Assembly (NCBI RefSeq): GCF_028618435.1
Contig: NZ_JAQISW010000003.1
Location: 62,001 to 126,000 of the forward strand
Reading direction: 5' to 3'
Source: Bartonella sp. MM73XJBT.G
GTDB taxonomy: Bacteria > Pseudomonadota > Alphaproteobacteria > Rhizobiales > Rhizobiaceae
DNA length: 64,000 bases
The stretch's first letter is position 1. Each line of letters opens with the position of its first letter. Below are positions 9,681-23,642 of this stretch, piece by piece. The notes under the pieces were generated by a model. That model was not told the origin of the DNA and did not search any database. It saw nothing but the letters and a program-made list of their open reading frames with translations. A program made the position numbers and the translations under genes.

Positions 9681-9709
9681 TAAAAATAACGCGGAGTAAT
9701 TCCGCGTTA
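9681..9709 (-). terminator. Rho-independent terminator of the tail-collar gene
   Basis: TAACGCGGA (9687-9695) pairs perfectly with TCCGCGTTA (9701-9709) across a 5-base loop. Read on the minus strand the hairpin is followed by five Ts (9682-9686), so it serves the gene ending at 9754. Confidence 0.8.
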
Positions 9710-9753
9710 ACAAAATTATCAAATGACATAGATTCTGTATTTCCCAATCATAC

Positions 9754-10728
9754 TCATGACTTTATAGCATAGACGACTGTTGTATTAACAGGGCGCGTTT
9801 CAGCCTCACCCGTATGGGCAAGAGTTATCTTGTGTGTATGTGCACCAGCAGAATCTGTTGTCCCTTGCAAGGTGGCATTATAGGTATAATAATTCGGGAG
9901 TCTCCCAATATTACCAGTTGGCCATCCAACGCCTTTATACTGAAAATTGTGCGTATGTTCACCTGATTCTTCAATGATACCAATATGCGTATGCGATTTT
10001 ATGCTATCTTGTTGTTCATCGGCAAATTTTCTATTACCATCTAAGCCCCGACCATTATCAAAGCCACGTAAGAACATACCTCTAAAGTCTGGAACTTTAA
10101 AGGTTGTTTCATTGCCTTTTCCCCATTTATCACCTATAGCCTTAAATAACTGCGGATAATCTTCACGCTTATAGGCCTTACCATCACATAAAAGCCAACC
10201 GGTTGGCACTTCTTGCATAGCAAATGTTGCAATGAATCCAGCCGGAAAAAATTCTATCTTTGGTGGTGTAGGGTTTAATAAATACCAACCATCTCGACCC
10301 TCCATTAGAATATTGCCATTATATACCATTTCATAAATACCGTCTGTTTGTAGCTCTCCCCCTTCTAACGGTATAACACCTGTATTCGTCGCTTTATAGA
10401 TAGGTTTTTCTCCCATGCTATTAACTTTTATTGTCGTCGTGCCAATATTCACGCCATGGGACTTAAAGCGTATGATGATATCATTGTTATATTTCTTTAT
10501 CGGTGAAACTGTCTTTAAGGTAATTAATGTTGTTTTATCTTCCGCATTGATCATAAAGCTTGATTCAATAGATCCACCATTATCTGCAAGATATTCACGC
10601 ACGCGCTGCATCATCGCCCGCGCACTATCATTGACAGAACTAGGTGGCTGGCCTTCTGACCAATTAATAATATTATCTGAATGAGCATTTTCATCAGCCT
10701 TTAACGACCAATCGTAAATATTAGACAT
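9754..10728 (-). CDS. Phage tail-collar (tail fibre) protein, orphan
   Basis: 324 residues. The N-terminus (NIYDWSLKADENAHSD followed by WSEGQPPSSVNDSARAMMQR) is of the kind found in tail fibre proteins of phages of alpha- and gammaproteobacteria. The C-terminal half is a tail-collar domain: PTGWLLCDGKAYKREDYPQL, then FKVPDFRGMFLRGFDNGRG, several His-containing SHTH, HTHNF and AHTHKI motifs as in trimeric fibre tips, and the final TRPVNTTVVYAIK. Tail fibres contact host receptors. No integrase, terminase, capsid or other tail gene lies nearby, so it is a lone phage gene, either a relic or recruited. It has a good terminator of its own. Similar genes are often multicopy in Bartonella, which I could not test. 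Confidence 0.85.
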   Translation of the reverse strand: MSNIYDWSLKADENAHSDNIINWSEGQPPSSVNDSARAMMQRVREYLADNGGSIESSFMINAEDKTTLITLKTVSPIKKYNNDIIIRFKSHGVNIGTTTIKVNSMGEKPIYKATNTGVIPLEGGELQTDGIYEMVYNGNILMEGRDGWYLLNPTPPKIEFFPAGFIATFAMQEVPTGWLLCDGKAYKREDYPQLFKAIGDKWGKGNETTFKVPDFRGMFLRGFDNGRGLDGNRKFADEQQDSIKSHTHIGIIEESGEHTHNFQYKGVGWPTGNIGRLPNYYTYNATLQGTTDSAGAHTHKITLAHTGEAETRPVNTTVVYAIKS

Positions 10729-14859
<4,131 letters not shown>

Positions 14860-14862
14860 AAC

Positions 14863-15060
14863 ATGCAAATCTTTGTTAATGGTGAAAAAATTCAAACAGA
14901 AGCCACTTTTCTCAATCTCTTACTTGTGGAATTGGGGTATGAAGGAAATTGGCTCGCAACTGCTGTTAATGCGGAAGTTGTTCCTGTAAGTGAGCGAAGC
15001 CAATTTGTCTTGCATGAGGGAGATAAAATTGAAGTTTTAAGCCCAATGCAAGGAGGCTAA
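14863..15060 (+). CDS. thiS: Sulfur carrier protein ThiS
   Basis: 65 residues with a ubiquitin-like fold and the obligatory C-terminal Gly-Gly (PMQGG), which is adenylated and thiocarboxylated to deliver sulfur to the thiazole synthase. It begins 3 bases after thiO and ends 5 bases before thiG. ThiF is not in the window, so another adenylating enzyme must serve it. Confidence 0.93.
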   Translation: MQIFVNGEKIQTEATFLNLLLVELGYEGNWLATAVNAEVVPVSERSQFVLHEGDKIEVLSPMQGG

Positions 15061-15065
15061 TATTT

Positions 15066-15836
15066 ATGTTGAATCTTTATGGACGTGCATTCTCGTCCCG
15101 TCTTATGTTAGGTACAGCACAATATCCCTCCCCTGCAATTCTGCGTGATGCTATTTGTAAATCTGGTACAGAAATTATAACCGTTTCATTACGTCGAGAA
15201 AGCGCGGGGGGAAAACAAGGGGGACAGTTTTGGCAATTTCTTCAAGAGCTCGATATAACGATACTTCCCAATACCGCAGGTTGTTACACTGTTAAAGAAG
15301 CGGTGACGACAGCCCATTTAGCACGAGACCTCTTTAAAACCTCTTGGATTAAACTCGAAATTATTGGTAATCATGATACCTTACAGCCCAATGTTTTTTC
15401 TTTAATTGAAGCAGCAAAAATTTTAAACAGTGAAGATTTTAAAATCTTTGCCTATACAACTGATGATCTCATTGTGGCTGAAAAGCTTCTCGATGTTGGA
15501 TGCCAAGTCATTATGCCTTGGTGCGCTCCTATTGGCTCTGCTAAAGGCCCTCATAATATCGATGGACTGCGTTCTATCCGTGCTTACCTTCCTGATATCA
15601 CTCTTGTAATTGATGCTGGCATTGGGCGTCCATCCCACGCGGCAGTTACTATGGAACTGGGCTATGACGCAGTGCTTCTTAACACCGCAGTTGCTAAAGC
15701 AGGTAATCCTGTTTTAATGGCTGAAGCATTTTCTAAAGCTATTCAGGCAGGACGTATGGGATATAAAGCAGGTATTCTCGAAGCACGCAACGTAGCGGTT
15801 CCTTCAACACCCGTTATTGGTAAAGCGGTATTTTGA
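15066..15836 (+). CDS. thiG: Thiazole synthase ThiG
   Basis: 256 residues, TIM-barrel. Visible family motifs are [23 protein letters not shown] (with the Schiff-base Lys), [12 protein letters not shown] and [19 protein letters not shown], the phosphate-binding end. It condenses deoxyxylulose phosphate, the ThiO-derived imine and ThiS sulfur into the thiazole phosphate. The stop overlaps the thiE start (TGATG). Confidence 0.95.
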   Translation: MLNLYGRAFSSRLMLGTAQYPSPAILRDAICKSGTEIITVSLRRESAGGKQGGQFWQFLQELDITILPNTAGCYTVKEAVTTAHLARDLFKTSWIKLEIIGNHDTLQPNVFSLIEAAKILNSEDFKIFAYTTDDLIVAEKLLDVGCQVIMPWCAPIGSAKGPHNIDGLRSIRAYLPDITLVIDAGIGRPSHAAVTMELGYDAVLLNTAVAKAGNPVLMAEAFSKAIQAGRMGYKAGILEARNVAVPSTPVIGKAVF

Positions 15837-16441
15837 TGAAATTGGATCCATTCTACCTCATCGTTGACAATGCTGATTGGGTTGAACACTTAGTTCCTCT
15901 TGGTGTCAAACTCATACAATTGCGTATGAAAAATAAAGACCTTCAAATAATCAGTCAACATATCAAGCGCGCAAAAAACATCTGTGATCAATGGAGAGCA
16001 CAGTTAATTATTAATGATCATTGGCGTATAGCCATTGATGAAAAATGCGATTTTATTCATCTTGGACAAGAAGATCTACGTAATGCTGATCTTCCTGCAA
16101 TTCGCAAAAATGGTATAAGATTTGGTCTTAGCACCCATGATAACCGAGAATTGGATATAGCCCTCTCTGTTCATCCTGACTATATTGCTCTTGGTCCTAT
16201 TTATCCGACAATCTTAAAAAAAATGAAATGGCAACCTCAAGGATTAGAAAAAATCAAACAATGGAGAAAACGGATTGGTGCTTTACCTTTTGTTGGTATT
16301 GGTGGCTTAAATCCAGAACGCGCAATAGATGTTTTGAAAGCAGGGGCTAATAGTGCTGCTGTTGTCACCGATATTATCCTCCATAAAAAACCCGAAGAGC
16401 GAGTAGAACAATGGCTCAAGGTGACACAGCCATGGCGTTAA
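15836..16441 (+). CDS. thiE: Thiamin-phosphate synthase ThiE
   Basis: A 201-residue TIM-barrel enzyme joining the pyrimidine and thiazole parts to give thiamin phosphate. Motifs: VKLIQLRMKNKD (pyrophosphate site), LIINDHWRIAI, FIHLGQEDL, YIALGPIYPTILKK and FVGIGGLNPERAIDVLKAGANSA (split here only by reading). The start is the ATG overlapping the thiG stop; a TTG 3 bases upstream is less likely. The substrate loop reads LSTHDNRELDIAL, as in other short rhizobial ThiE proteins. Confidence 0.9.
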   Translation: MKLDPFYLIVDNADWVEHLVPLGVKLIQLRMKNKDLQIISQHIKRAKNICDQWRAQLIINDHWRIAIDEKCDFIHLGQEDLRNADLPAIRKNGIRFGLSTHDNRELDIALSVHPDYIALGPIYPTILKKMKWQPQGLEKIKQWRKRIGALPFVGIGGLNPERAIDVLKAGANSAAVVTDIILHKKPEERVEQWLKVTQPWR

Positions 16442-17190
16442 AGCCTTCTATTCTTATTGTGGCTGGCACCGATCCAACGGGAGGGGCTGGCATTGTTCGT
16501 GATATAGAAACAGCTGCATATTTTCACATAAAAGCCAATTTAGCCATTACCTGTGTTAACGTACAAGATGATCATCACGTTGCTGAAATTGTTCCAATGA
16601 GTGAAAGACTTGTTGCCGCACAAATGCGCTGTGCTCTAGAAGCCCATCCAGTCAGTGCAATAAAAATTGGCATGACAGGAAATCAAGCAATTATAGCAGC
16701 AATCTGTAATGTGCTTAAAGATTATCCCCATATTCCCGTTATTCTTGATCCTGTACTGGTTGCCTCGTCAGGAGGAAAACTAACTACGGAAAAAATCATA
16801 GAAATTATGATCAATCAGCTTCTCCCATATGTTACTCTTTTAACACCCAATAGAAATGAACTCGCTCTTCTTAGTCAAACCCCACTGGCATCTCATCATG
16901 AAGAGACAATACAACAAGCAAAAAAACTTTTGTCATTGGGCGCTCGTTCTATTTTAGTAAAAGGGGGGCATGCTGAAGGACCTCTTGCAATTGATAGCTT
17001 CATTGACAAAGTGGAAATTATCAATATTTCTGCTCCACGTTTAAAAAGAACAATGCGTGGAACAGGGTGTATTCTCTCAAGTGCTATTGCAGCCCATTTA
17101 GCACTCAATGAATCACTTATTTCAGCTGTAAAAAAAGCAAAAGCATACACCCACACATTGCTTTTAACCCATTGTAAAAACAGTTTTTAA
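16432..17190 (+). CDS. thiD: Hydroxymethylpyrimidine (phosphate) kinase ThiD
   Basis: A ribokinase-fold enzyme that phosphorylates HMP and HMP phosphate for ThiE. Motifs: ILIVAGTDPTGGAGIVRDIE at the N-terminus, VILDPVLVASSGG, LLTPNRNE, ILVKGGH and the anion hole RGTGCILSSAIAAHLA. The ATG at 16432 overlaps the end of thiE by 10 bases and is preceded by AAGGTG; an in-frame ATG at 16411 has a poorer site. This closes the operon; thiL is not in the window. Confidence 0.92.
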   Translation: MALKPSILIVAGTDPTGGAGIVRDIETAAYFHIKANLAITCVNVQDDHHVAEIVPMSERLVAAQMRCALEAHPVSAIKIGMTGNQAIIAAICNVLKDYPHIPVILDPVLVASSGGKLTTEKIIEIMINQLLPYVTLLTPNRNELALLSQTPLASHHEETIQQAKKLLSLGARSILVKGGHAEGPLAIDSFIDKVEIINISAPRLKRTMRGTGCILSSAIAAHLALNESLISAVKKAKAYTHTLLLTHCKNSF

Positions 17191-17499
17191 ATAATATAAG
17201 TTTATATAAAAGTAATATTTATTTATTTTATTTATACATATAGTATTAATATTAATAAAATATAAAATATTACTTTTATAATTAAATTTATTCTAAAATA
17301 ATATATAATATAATTTTTATTCATTATTAAATATAAATATAATGATCAAGATTTTATTATTTAATCACTTGCATAAAAGTGAAAGTTCTTTTACCATAGG
17401 GAAATTAATTTGTTTAAAAAGCTAAAATAACGGATCTAAGCCAATTCTTGAAGGATAATTTTTTTGATCTATAACTGTTAGATCATTAGAAAAAATAAA
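17191..17499. other. Extremely AT-rich spacer after the thiamin operon
   Basis: The first 150 bases contain fewer than ten G or C. A 16-base inverted repeat lies inside (listed separately). No gene is visible. Confidence 0.7.
17205..17280. repeat. Perfect AT-rich inverted repeat
   Basis: The arms TATAAAAGTAATATTT (17205-17220) and AAATATTACTTTTATA (17265-17280) are perfect complements, 44 bases apart, with a smaller TATTAATATTAATA palindrome between them. It lies just after thiD and could be a terminator-like or cruciform structure. Confidence 0.7.
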
Positions 17500-18339
17500 A
17501 TGTTAAACCAAACGCCGTACCCAATTTCCTATGAAGAACTCTTAAGCTTTTATAAAGAGAGTGGTGCAGATGCTGTTCTGACAGATTTACCGGTTGATCG
17601 TTTTAAGCAGTCTGCTTGTTCAGAGAGAAAATTAACACCTGTTGTGAACATTTCTCATAATCAACAAACATCCCCCAAAACATCTCCAATCGTAAAATTA
17701 AATCATCATCCACTCCATAACTCGAGGGCTATACAAAACGAACCTACTGCTATAGAAAGTGCCAAAAATGCAAAGACACTTGATGAATTAAAGTCTGCTC
17801 TTCTTGCATTTAATGGCTGTTCATTAAAATTAACAGCCAAAAATACCTGTTTTTCAGATGGAACAGCAGGAAGCCCTTTGATGCTTATAGGCGAAGCTCC
17901 AGGACGAGAAGAGGATATACAAGGACTTCCTTTTGTAGGTAAAGCAGGAATGTTATTGAATAAAATCCTCGCATCAATTGGCTTAACAAGAAATAATGTA
18001 TACATCGCCAACACTATTCCTTGGCGTCCACCAGGAAATCGTACACCAACACCAAGAGAAATTGCCTTGTGCCGCCCTTTTATTGAACGGCACATTTATT
18101 TAGCACGTCCTCGTGTGCTTATAGCACTGGGAGGCGTTGCTGCACAGTTTCTAACCGGATCTCAAAGTGGGATTATCCGAACACGAGGGAAATGGCATGT
18201 TTATGAAAGTGAGGATAATATAAAAATACCTGTTATGCCAACTTTCCATCCTGCTTACCTTCTTAGAACCCCTAGTCAAAAGAAGCTTACATGGATAGAC
18301 TTCTTAGAAGTAAAAAATCGCCTCGATAACCTTTTTTAA
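17500..18339 (+). CDS. Uracil-DNA glycosylase family protein (type 4/5)
   Basis: 279 residues. A variable N-terminal region (1-100) is followed by the UDG domain: LMLIGEAPGREEDIQGLPFVG (motif A, here quoted only in part: GEAPGREEDIQGLPFVG), NTIPWRPPGNRTPTP, and the C-terminal motif MPTFHPAYLL. The fold and motifs match Fe-S uracil-DNA glycosylases that remove uracil from DNA in base-excision repair. Cys residues at GCSLK and NTCF could be cluster ligands. There is little ribosome binding sequence before the ATG. It stands alone between the thiamin operon and pepN. Confidence 0.85.
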   Translation: MLNQTPYPISYEELLSFYKESGADAVLTDLPVDRFKQSACSERKLTPVVNISHNQQTSPKTSPIVKLNHHPLHNSRAIQNEPTAIESAKNAKTLDELKSALLAFNGCSLKLTAKNTCFSDGTAGSPLMLIGEAPGREEDIQGLPFVGKAGMLLNKILASIGLTRNNVYIANTIPWRPPGNRTPTPREIALCRPFIERHIYLARPRVLIALGGVAAQFLTGSQSGIIRTRGKWHVYESEDNIKIPVMPTFHPAYLLRTPSQKKLTWIDFLEVKNRLDNLF

Positions 18340-18408
18340 TTCTTTAATCTTCTTTGACTCTAAAATTAAATACCTTCTTTAACTCTAAAAATAGGAATGG
18401 GAGAAACT

Positions 18409-21036
18409 ATGGAACAGCCAGTAACATCTATTTATAATTTGGAAGACTACCAGCCAACCCCTTATGCTATCCCCAAAACACAACTTTTTTTCCAATTGGC
18501 ACCAACAAAAACTTATATTACAGCTATATTGTCTATTGAACCCCGTCACGAAACAAAAGAATTAATACCTCTTGTGCTCTCAGGTGATGACCTTACTTTA
18601 ATTTCTGTTGCAATTAATGATGAGACATTAGCCCCAAATACTTATCACGTTACGCCTTCACGTTTAGAAATTACAACGCCACCCGCAGTTCCTTTTATAT
18701 TGAAATTGGTTACGGAAGTAAATCCTGAAAGCAACCACCAACTTATGGGACTTTATCTTTCAAATGGTGTTTATTGCACACAATGCGAATCAGAAGGTTT
18801 TCGTCGTATGACTTACTTTTACGACCGTCCAGATGTTCTTTCTACCTATAAAGTGAAAATTGAAGCAGACTCTCAAACAATCCCAATCTTACTTTCAAAC
18901 GGTAATCTCGTGGAAACAGGAACTTTAGAAAATAATCGCCATTTTGCCGTTTGGGAAGATCCTTATCCCAAACCATCTTATCTCTTTGCTTTGGTAGGTG
19001 GTGATCTTGATAAGTTAGAAGACCATTTTACAACTGCATCTGGACGACGTGTCGAGCTTGGTATTTATGTAGAAAAAGGAAAAACTAAACGCGCTGCTTA
19101 TGCAATGGATGCGCTCAAACGTTCCATGCGTTGGGATGAACAATGTTTCGGGCGCGAATATGATCTTGATGTTTTCAATATTGTTGCTGTTTCAGACTTT
19201 AACATGGGAGCAATGGAAAACAAAGGTCTTAACATTTTTAATGATAAATATGTTCTTGTCGATCCTGAAACAGCAACCGATCAGGATTATAGAAATGTTG
19301 AACGCGTCATTGCTCATGAGTATTTCCATAATTGGAGCGGTAATCGTGTTACCTGTCGCGATTGGTTTCAACTCTGTTTAAAAGAAGGATTCACTGTTTA
19401 TCGTGATCAAGAATTTTCATCAGATCAAAATGTACGCAGCCTACAGCGAATTGAAAATGTAAAAACATTAAAGGCTACACAATTTGCTGAAGATGCAGGG
19501 CCTCTTGCTCATCCTGTCCGTCCTCGTCAATATAACCAAATTAATAATTTTTACACCACAACGGTTTACGAAAAAGGTGCTGAAGTTGTCCGCATGATAC
19601 GAACGATTTTAGGTCCCTCCCTATTTCGTAAAGGCACGGATCTTTATTTTCAACGACATGATGGACAAGCTTGTACCATTGAAGATTTTATCACCTGTTT
19701 TGCTGAAGTCTCTGGCCGTGATTTTTCTCAATTCATGCTGTGGTATGAACAAGCTGGAACCCCCAACGTAGAAATCGACAGTCATTATCATGATGGTGTT
19801 TTAACAATTCATGCAAAGCAACATATTCCCGCAACACCCCAACAAAATACAAAAAAGCCTATGCTTATCCCTATTGCATTTGGCTTATTAGGATCTAATG
19901 GAAAAAGCCTCGCTCATGAAGCAGAGACAGATATTCAATCAGAGGTTATGCTGTTGTCCAAAGAAAGCCAAACCTTTACATTAAAAGGCTTGCGTGAAAA
20001 ACCTGTTTTATCACTACTGCGTGATTTTTCTGCGCCAATCATTCTACACACGCCATTCAATGAAAGCGAACTTATTTTTCTTGCAAAACATGATGATAAT
20101 CACATTAATCGCTGGCAGTCTCTTAATCAATTAATGACACAAGCTTTGATTGAAAGTATTCAAGATAAAACACAAGCAAAAGCAACATTCCCCCCTACTT
20201 TGCTAAAGCTGATTGAAACGATCCTAACAGATGAAAGCTTAGAGCCTGAATTTCGTGCTTTCTGTTTAAATTTACCAAGTGAGGTTGAACTTGCTCATAC
20301 AATCGGTCAAAATGTTGACCCAGATCGTATTCATCATGTTCGCAATCAGTTTTTAGCTTCACTTGCAAAAACACATCAAGAGCTCCTAGCAAAGTTCTAT
20401 GAACAAATGCAAAGCCAAGAACCCTATTCACCAAATACTGAACAAGCTGGAAAACGAGCATTCAAGAATATCATCCTGGATTATCTTTCCATTGCTGAGG
20501 CTGTCCCAAATCGTGCTGCGACACAATATGCAATAGCTGATAATATGACTGACCGAATGGCGAGTATTGCTATTCTCGTAAAGCGTTTTAATGAAAGTGA
20601 GCAGGCACAAAATGCTTTAAGTGATTTTGAAAACCGCTATCGGCATGACCCTTTGGTTATGGATAAATGGTTTTCTATTCAAGCAATAGTTTCTGGCGCA
20701 TCAACACTCGAGAATGTTCAAAAGCTCATGCAACATCCCCTATTTTCAAAGGATAATCCTAATCGTGTACGGTCCTTGATCGGTGTCTTTGCCTCTCATA
20801 ACCCCACAGGTTTCAACAGAATGGATGGAGCATCTTATCATTTTCTTTGCCAAATCATTTTAGAAATTGACAAAAAAAATCCACAGCTTGCTTCACGATT
20901 ATTAACCATGATGCGTTCTTGGCGGCAATTAGAACCCATTCGGAAACAAAAACTTGAAACTGAATTAAAAACAATCGCTGCTGCACCAAAATTATCAAGC
21001 GATGTCTCTGATATCATCAATCGTCTGCTTACTTGA
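18409..21036 (+). CDS. pepN: Aminopeptidase N (M1 metallopeptidase)
   Basis: About 875 residues, the length of proteobacterial PepN. The exopeptidase motif GAMENKGLNIFN and the zinc site HEYFHNWSGNR followed by LKEGFTVYRDQEF (HExxH-18-E) are intact. PepN removes N-terminal residues from peptides in the cytoplasm. The ATG at 18409 has GGGAGA four bases upstream; the ATG at 18397 would overlap its own best ribosome site. A 13-base-pair hairpin lies 74 bases after the stop. Confidence 0.95.
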   Translation: MEQPVTSIYNLEDYQPTPYAIPKTQLFFQLAPTKTYITAILSIEPRHETKELIPLVLSGDDLTLISVAINDETLAPNTYHVTPSRLEITTPPAVPFILKLVTEVNPESNHQLMGLYLSNGVYCTQCESEGFRRMTYFYDRPDVLSTYKVKIEADSQTIPILLSNGNLVETGTLENNRHFAVWEDPYPKPSYLFALVGGDLDKLEDHFTTASGRRVELGIYVEKGKTKRAAYAMDALKRSMRWDEQCFGREYDLDVFNIVAVSDFNMGAMENKGLNIFNDKYVLVDPETATDQDYRNVERVIAHEYFHNWSGNRVTCRDWFQLCLKEGFTVYRDQEFSSDQNVRSLQRIENVKTLKATQFAEDAGPLAHPVRPRQYNQINNFYTTTVYEKGAEVVRMIRTILGPSLFRKGTDLYFQRHDGQACTIEDFITCFAEVSGRDFSQFMLWYEQAGTPNVEIDSHYHDGVLTIHAKQHIPATPQQNTKKPMLIPIAFGLLGSNGKSLAHEAETDIQSEVMLLSKESQTFTLKGLREKPVLSLLRDFSAPIILHTPFNESELIFLAKHDDNHINRWQSLNQLMTQALIESIQDKTQAKATFPPTLLKLIETILTDESLEPEFRAFCLNLPSEVELAHTIGQNVDPDRIHHVRNQFLASLAKTHQELLAKFYEQMQSQEPYSPNTEQAGKRAFKNIILDYLSIAEAVPNRAATQYAIADNMTDRMASIAILVKRFNESEQAQNALSDFENRYRHDPLVMDKWFSIQAIVSGASTLENVQKLMQHPLFSKDNPNRVRSLIGVFASHNPTGFNRMDGASYHFLCQIILEIDKKNPQLASRLLTMMRSWRQLEPIRKQKLETELKTIAAAPKLSSDVSDIINRLLT

Positions 21037-21109
21037 AACAAAAAAATATTTTAAATCAATTTATTATAATATTTTTAAATAAATTTTAAAAACATCTCGA
21101 TCACCATTA

Positions 21110-21146
21110 AACCGATAAACAGGCAATCCAAGTCTGTTTATCGGTT
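21110..21146 (+). terminator. Hairpin downstream of pepN
   Basis: AACCGATAAACAG (21110-21122) and CTGTTTATCGGTT (21134-21146) are perfect complements with an 11-base loop. The following T content is poor, so termination is probable rather than certain. Confidence 0.5.
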
Positions 21147-21320
21147 ATGTTTCAAATACTTTTTCTTTTCATATTCCACATCCGTAAAAGTAAAATACTT
21201 TTTTTTAAAAAAAGACTGGACAGAAGACTCCTGTTTTGATTCACTGCACTTTATGGGGTTTACTCATGAAGATCAAAGCAGTTTTTAAATCATATCATTC
21301 CGGAATTAAAGGAACAAGAG

Positions 21321-23642
21321 ATGACTAAATTGGACGCATATCATGCGCCAACGGAAATATATGCTGATTCAAAATCAAGCGCTCAAAGTCATAAAGCGCA
21401 GACGAAGCGTATTCATCTGCTTTATGGCTCTGCTTATCAAAAGCTTCTCTCTATTGAACCTTGGTTACGACGCTCAATTCCATTTGTTATTGTCGCATTT
21501 CTCATTGTTCTTGCAGTCATTCGTTTTGTATCAATTTATGATTGGCGCAATACAATTGATAAAAGCACGCGTTTTACCCTCGCTCTCTTAGCATCTCATA
21601 TTACCAATACTATTGATCGTGACTTATTGGTTATTTCCCAGAAAGGAAAAGTTTCTGCCCTTTCTCATAATCATTTGCAAAATATCCTCACCATTTCTCG
21701 TAATCAAGATCTTATTAATCGCAACACTTTAATCGCCATTGTTGATCAAAAAGGCAATGTCTTGGCTTCGTCCAGTTCAGAGATCGTCTTAGGAAAGCCT
21801 CTGCAAGATTTTATCTCTGAGAGCATTGCTTTACAATCTCTTGGACAACAGGCTGGAGTTATAAAAATTACAATAGGCAAGGATACCCCTGCCCTTGCTT
21901 CATTTCATCAAACAAAAAACGGGCAATATGGCGTATTCATTAGCGAAAAGATGCAAGATAGTGCTATGGAATGGCGCAATTTTTTTTCGCTTAATGTAAC
22001 CCTCTTTATTGGAACAAGCGGTATTATTCTTGCCCTTCTTTATGCTTATTATAATCAACTTTTACGAGCACGTAAGATAGATCTTATTTCTGAAAAAACT
22101 CAAAACCGTATTGATATGGCAATGATGCGTGGGCGTTGTGGATTATGGGATTGGAATATGGCAAGTGGACGTGTCTATTGGTCACGAGCAATGTATGAAA
22201 TGCTTGGCTATGTCCCTCAAGATGCATTGCTCTCCATTTCTCAAATTAGCGCCATTATCAATCCCAATGATGCTAATTTTTTTAACCTTGCTCAAGAATT
22301 AATGGGAGGCAAAAAAAAGCATATCGATATCAATGTTCCCATGCGGCATGCTGATGGCCATTATGTATGGATGCGACTTCGCGCCGAAGTTACTGAAGAA
22401 GAAGACCCCCATTTAGTTGGTATTTCCTTCGACATTAGTGAACAGCAACAATTAGCTGAACAAACAGCGCAAGCTGACCTTCGTATCCGTGACGCGATTG
22501 AAAATATTTCAGAATCTTTTGTCTTATGGGATGCTGAGGGACGTTTAGTCATGTCCAATAGCAAATTTTGCGAATATGCTGCTATTCCTAAACAAATTCT
22601 ACAATCAGGGATCCAACGTGCAACCGTCGAAGCCATGGCTCGCCCTGCGCTCAGTGAATATCCCCTCAAAGATGATGGTACCGGTAATTTAACCAGTATT
22701 CGCCAAACGGCAGATGGTTGTTGGCTTAAAATTAATGAACGGCGAACCCAAGATGGAGGATTGGTTTGTATTGGTACTGATATTTCTGAACTCAAACAAC
22801 AACAGGAAAAATTTGAGGACAGTGAAAGGCGTCTTTTTTCTTTTATTCAAGAACTCAAACGCACTAGAGGGAGTGCTCAACAACGTGCAACAGAAGTGGA
22901 AAAACTGAATAAAAGTCTGAAAGCAGAAAAAGAGCGTGCAGAAAGTGCGAATAAGGCTAAATCAGAATTTTTAGCCAACATGTCTCATGAATTGCGCACA
23001 CCTCTGAACGCTATTCTCGGCTTTTCAGATATCATGTTACAATCGACTTTTGGTCCTCTTGGTTCACAGCGCTATAAGGAATATATGCATGATATTTACA
23101 ATTCAGGAACGCATCTTCTAACTCTTATCAATGATATCCTTGATATGTCAAAAATCGAAGCCGGAAGATTTACGCTTGATTGTAAAAATACTGATCTTGA
23201 GCCCATCATTAGTGAAGCAGTACGAACACTTACACCACAGGCTCAAGAAAAAAATATTACTGTTACAACAAACATCACCCCAGAACTTCATGCTGAAGTT
23301 GATGGGCGTGCCATGAAACAGATTTTCCTTAATCTCATCTCTAATGCTGTTAAATTTACACCTTCTGGTGGAAATATTGATGTCTGCGCTTTCAAGAAAA
23401 AAGATAATCTTATTTTTAAAATTACTGATACAGGCGTTGGTATTCCGCAATCTGCCATCAAAAAACTTGGGCAACCTTTTGAACAAGTTGAAAATCAGCT
23501 TACGAAATCCCATACAGGCTCAGGTCTTGGATTGGCCATTTCACGCTCCTTATTAGAACTACACAAAGGGAAACTTGAAATTACTTCAAAAGAAATGAAA
23601 GGAACAACGGTAACGATTATAATGCCCATCACACAAAATTAA
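21321..23642 (+). CDS. pleC: PleC/DivJ-type membrane sensor histidine kinase
   Basis: 773 residues: transmembrane helix about 50-70, a periplasmic segment to about 215, second helix about 216-240, two PAS domains (about 260-375 and 395-490), a coiled coil, then HisKA with SHELRTPLNAILGFSDIM (His556) and an ATPase domain with NLISNAVKFTPSGG, DTGVGIP and GSGLGLAISRSLLELH. The stretches FGPLGSQRYKEYMHDIYNSG and LGQPFEQVENQLTKSHTGSG are typical of the PleC/DivJ/PdhS group that controls the DivK-CtrA cell-cycle circuit. No response regulator is adjacent, as expected for that group. Assignment to PleC rather than a sister is inference from length and architecture. The end overlaps the convergent gene by 14 bases. 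Confidence 0.72.
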   Translation: MTKLDAYHAPTEIYADSKSSAQSHKAQTKRIHLLYGSAYQKLLSIEPWLRRSIPFVIVAFLIVLAVIRFVSIYDWRNTIDKSTRFTLALLASHITNTIDRDLLVISQKGKVSALSHNHLQNILTISRNQDLINRNTLIAIVDQKGNVLASSSSEIVLGKPLQDFISESIALQSLGQQAGVIKITIGKDTPALASFHQTKNGQYGVFISEKMQDSAMEWRNFFSLNVTLFIGTSGIILALLYAYYNQLLRARKIDLISEKTQNRIDMAMMRGRCGLWDWNMASGRVYWSRAMYEMLGYVPQDALLSISQISAIINPNDANFFNLAQELMGGKKKHIDINVPMRHADGHYVWMRLRAEVTEEEDPHLVGISFDISEQQQLAEQTAQADLRIRDAIENISESFVLWDAEGRLVMSNSKFCEYAAIPKQILQSGIQRATVEAMARPALSEYPLKDDGTGNLTSIRQTADGCWLKINERRTQDGGLVCIGTDISELKQQQEKFEDSERRLFSFIQELKRTRGSAQQRATEVEKLNKSLKAEKERAESANKAKSEFLANMSHELRTPLNAILGFSDIMLQSTFGPLGSQRYKEYMHDIYNSGTHLLTLINDILDMSKIEAGRFTLDCKNTDLEPIISEAVRTLTPQAQEKNITVTTNITPELHAEVDGRAMKQIFLNLISNAVKFTPSGGNIDVCAFKKKDNLIFKITDTGVGIPQSAIKKLGQPFEQVENQLTKSHTGSGLGLAISRSLLELHKGKLEITSKEMKGTTVTIIMPITQN

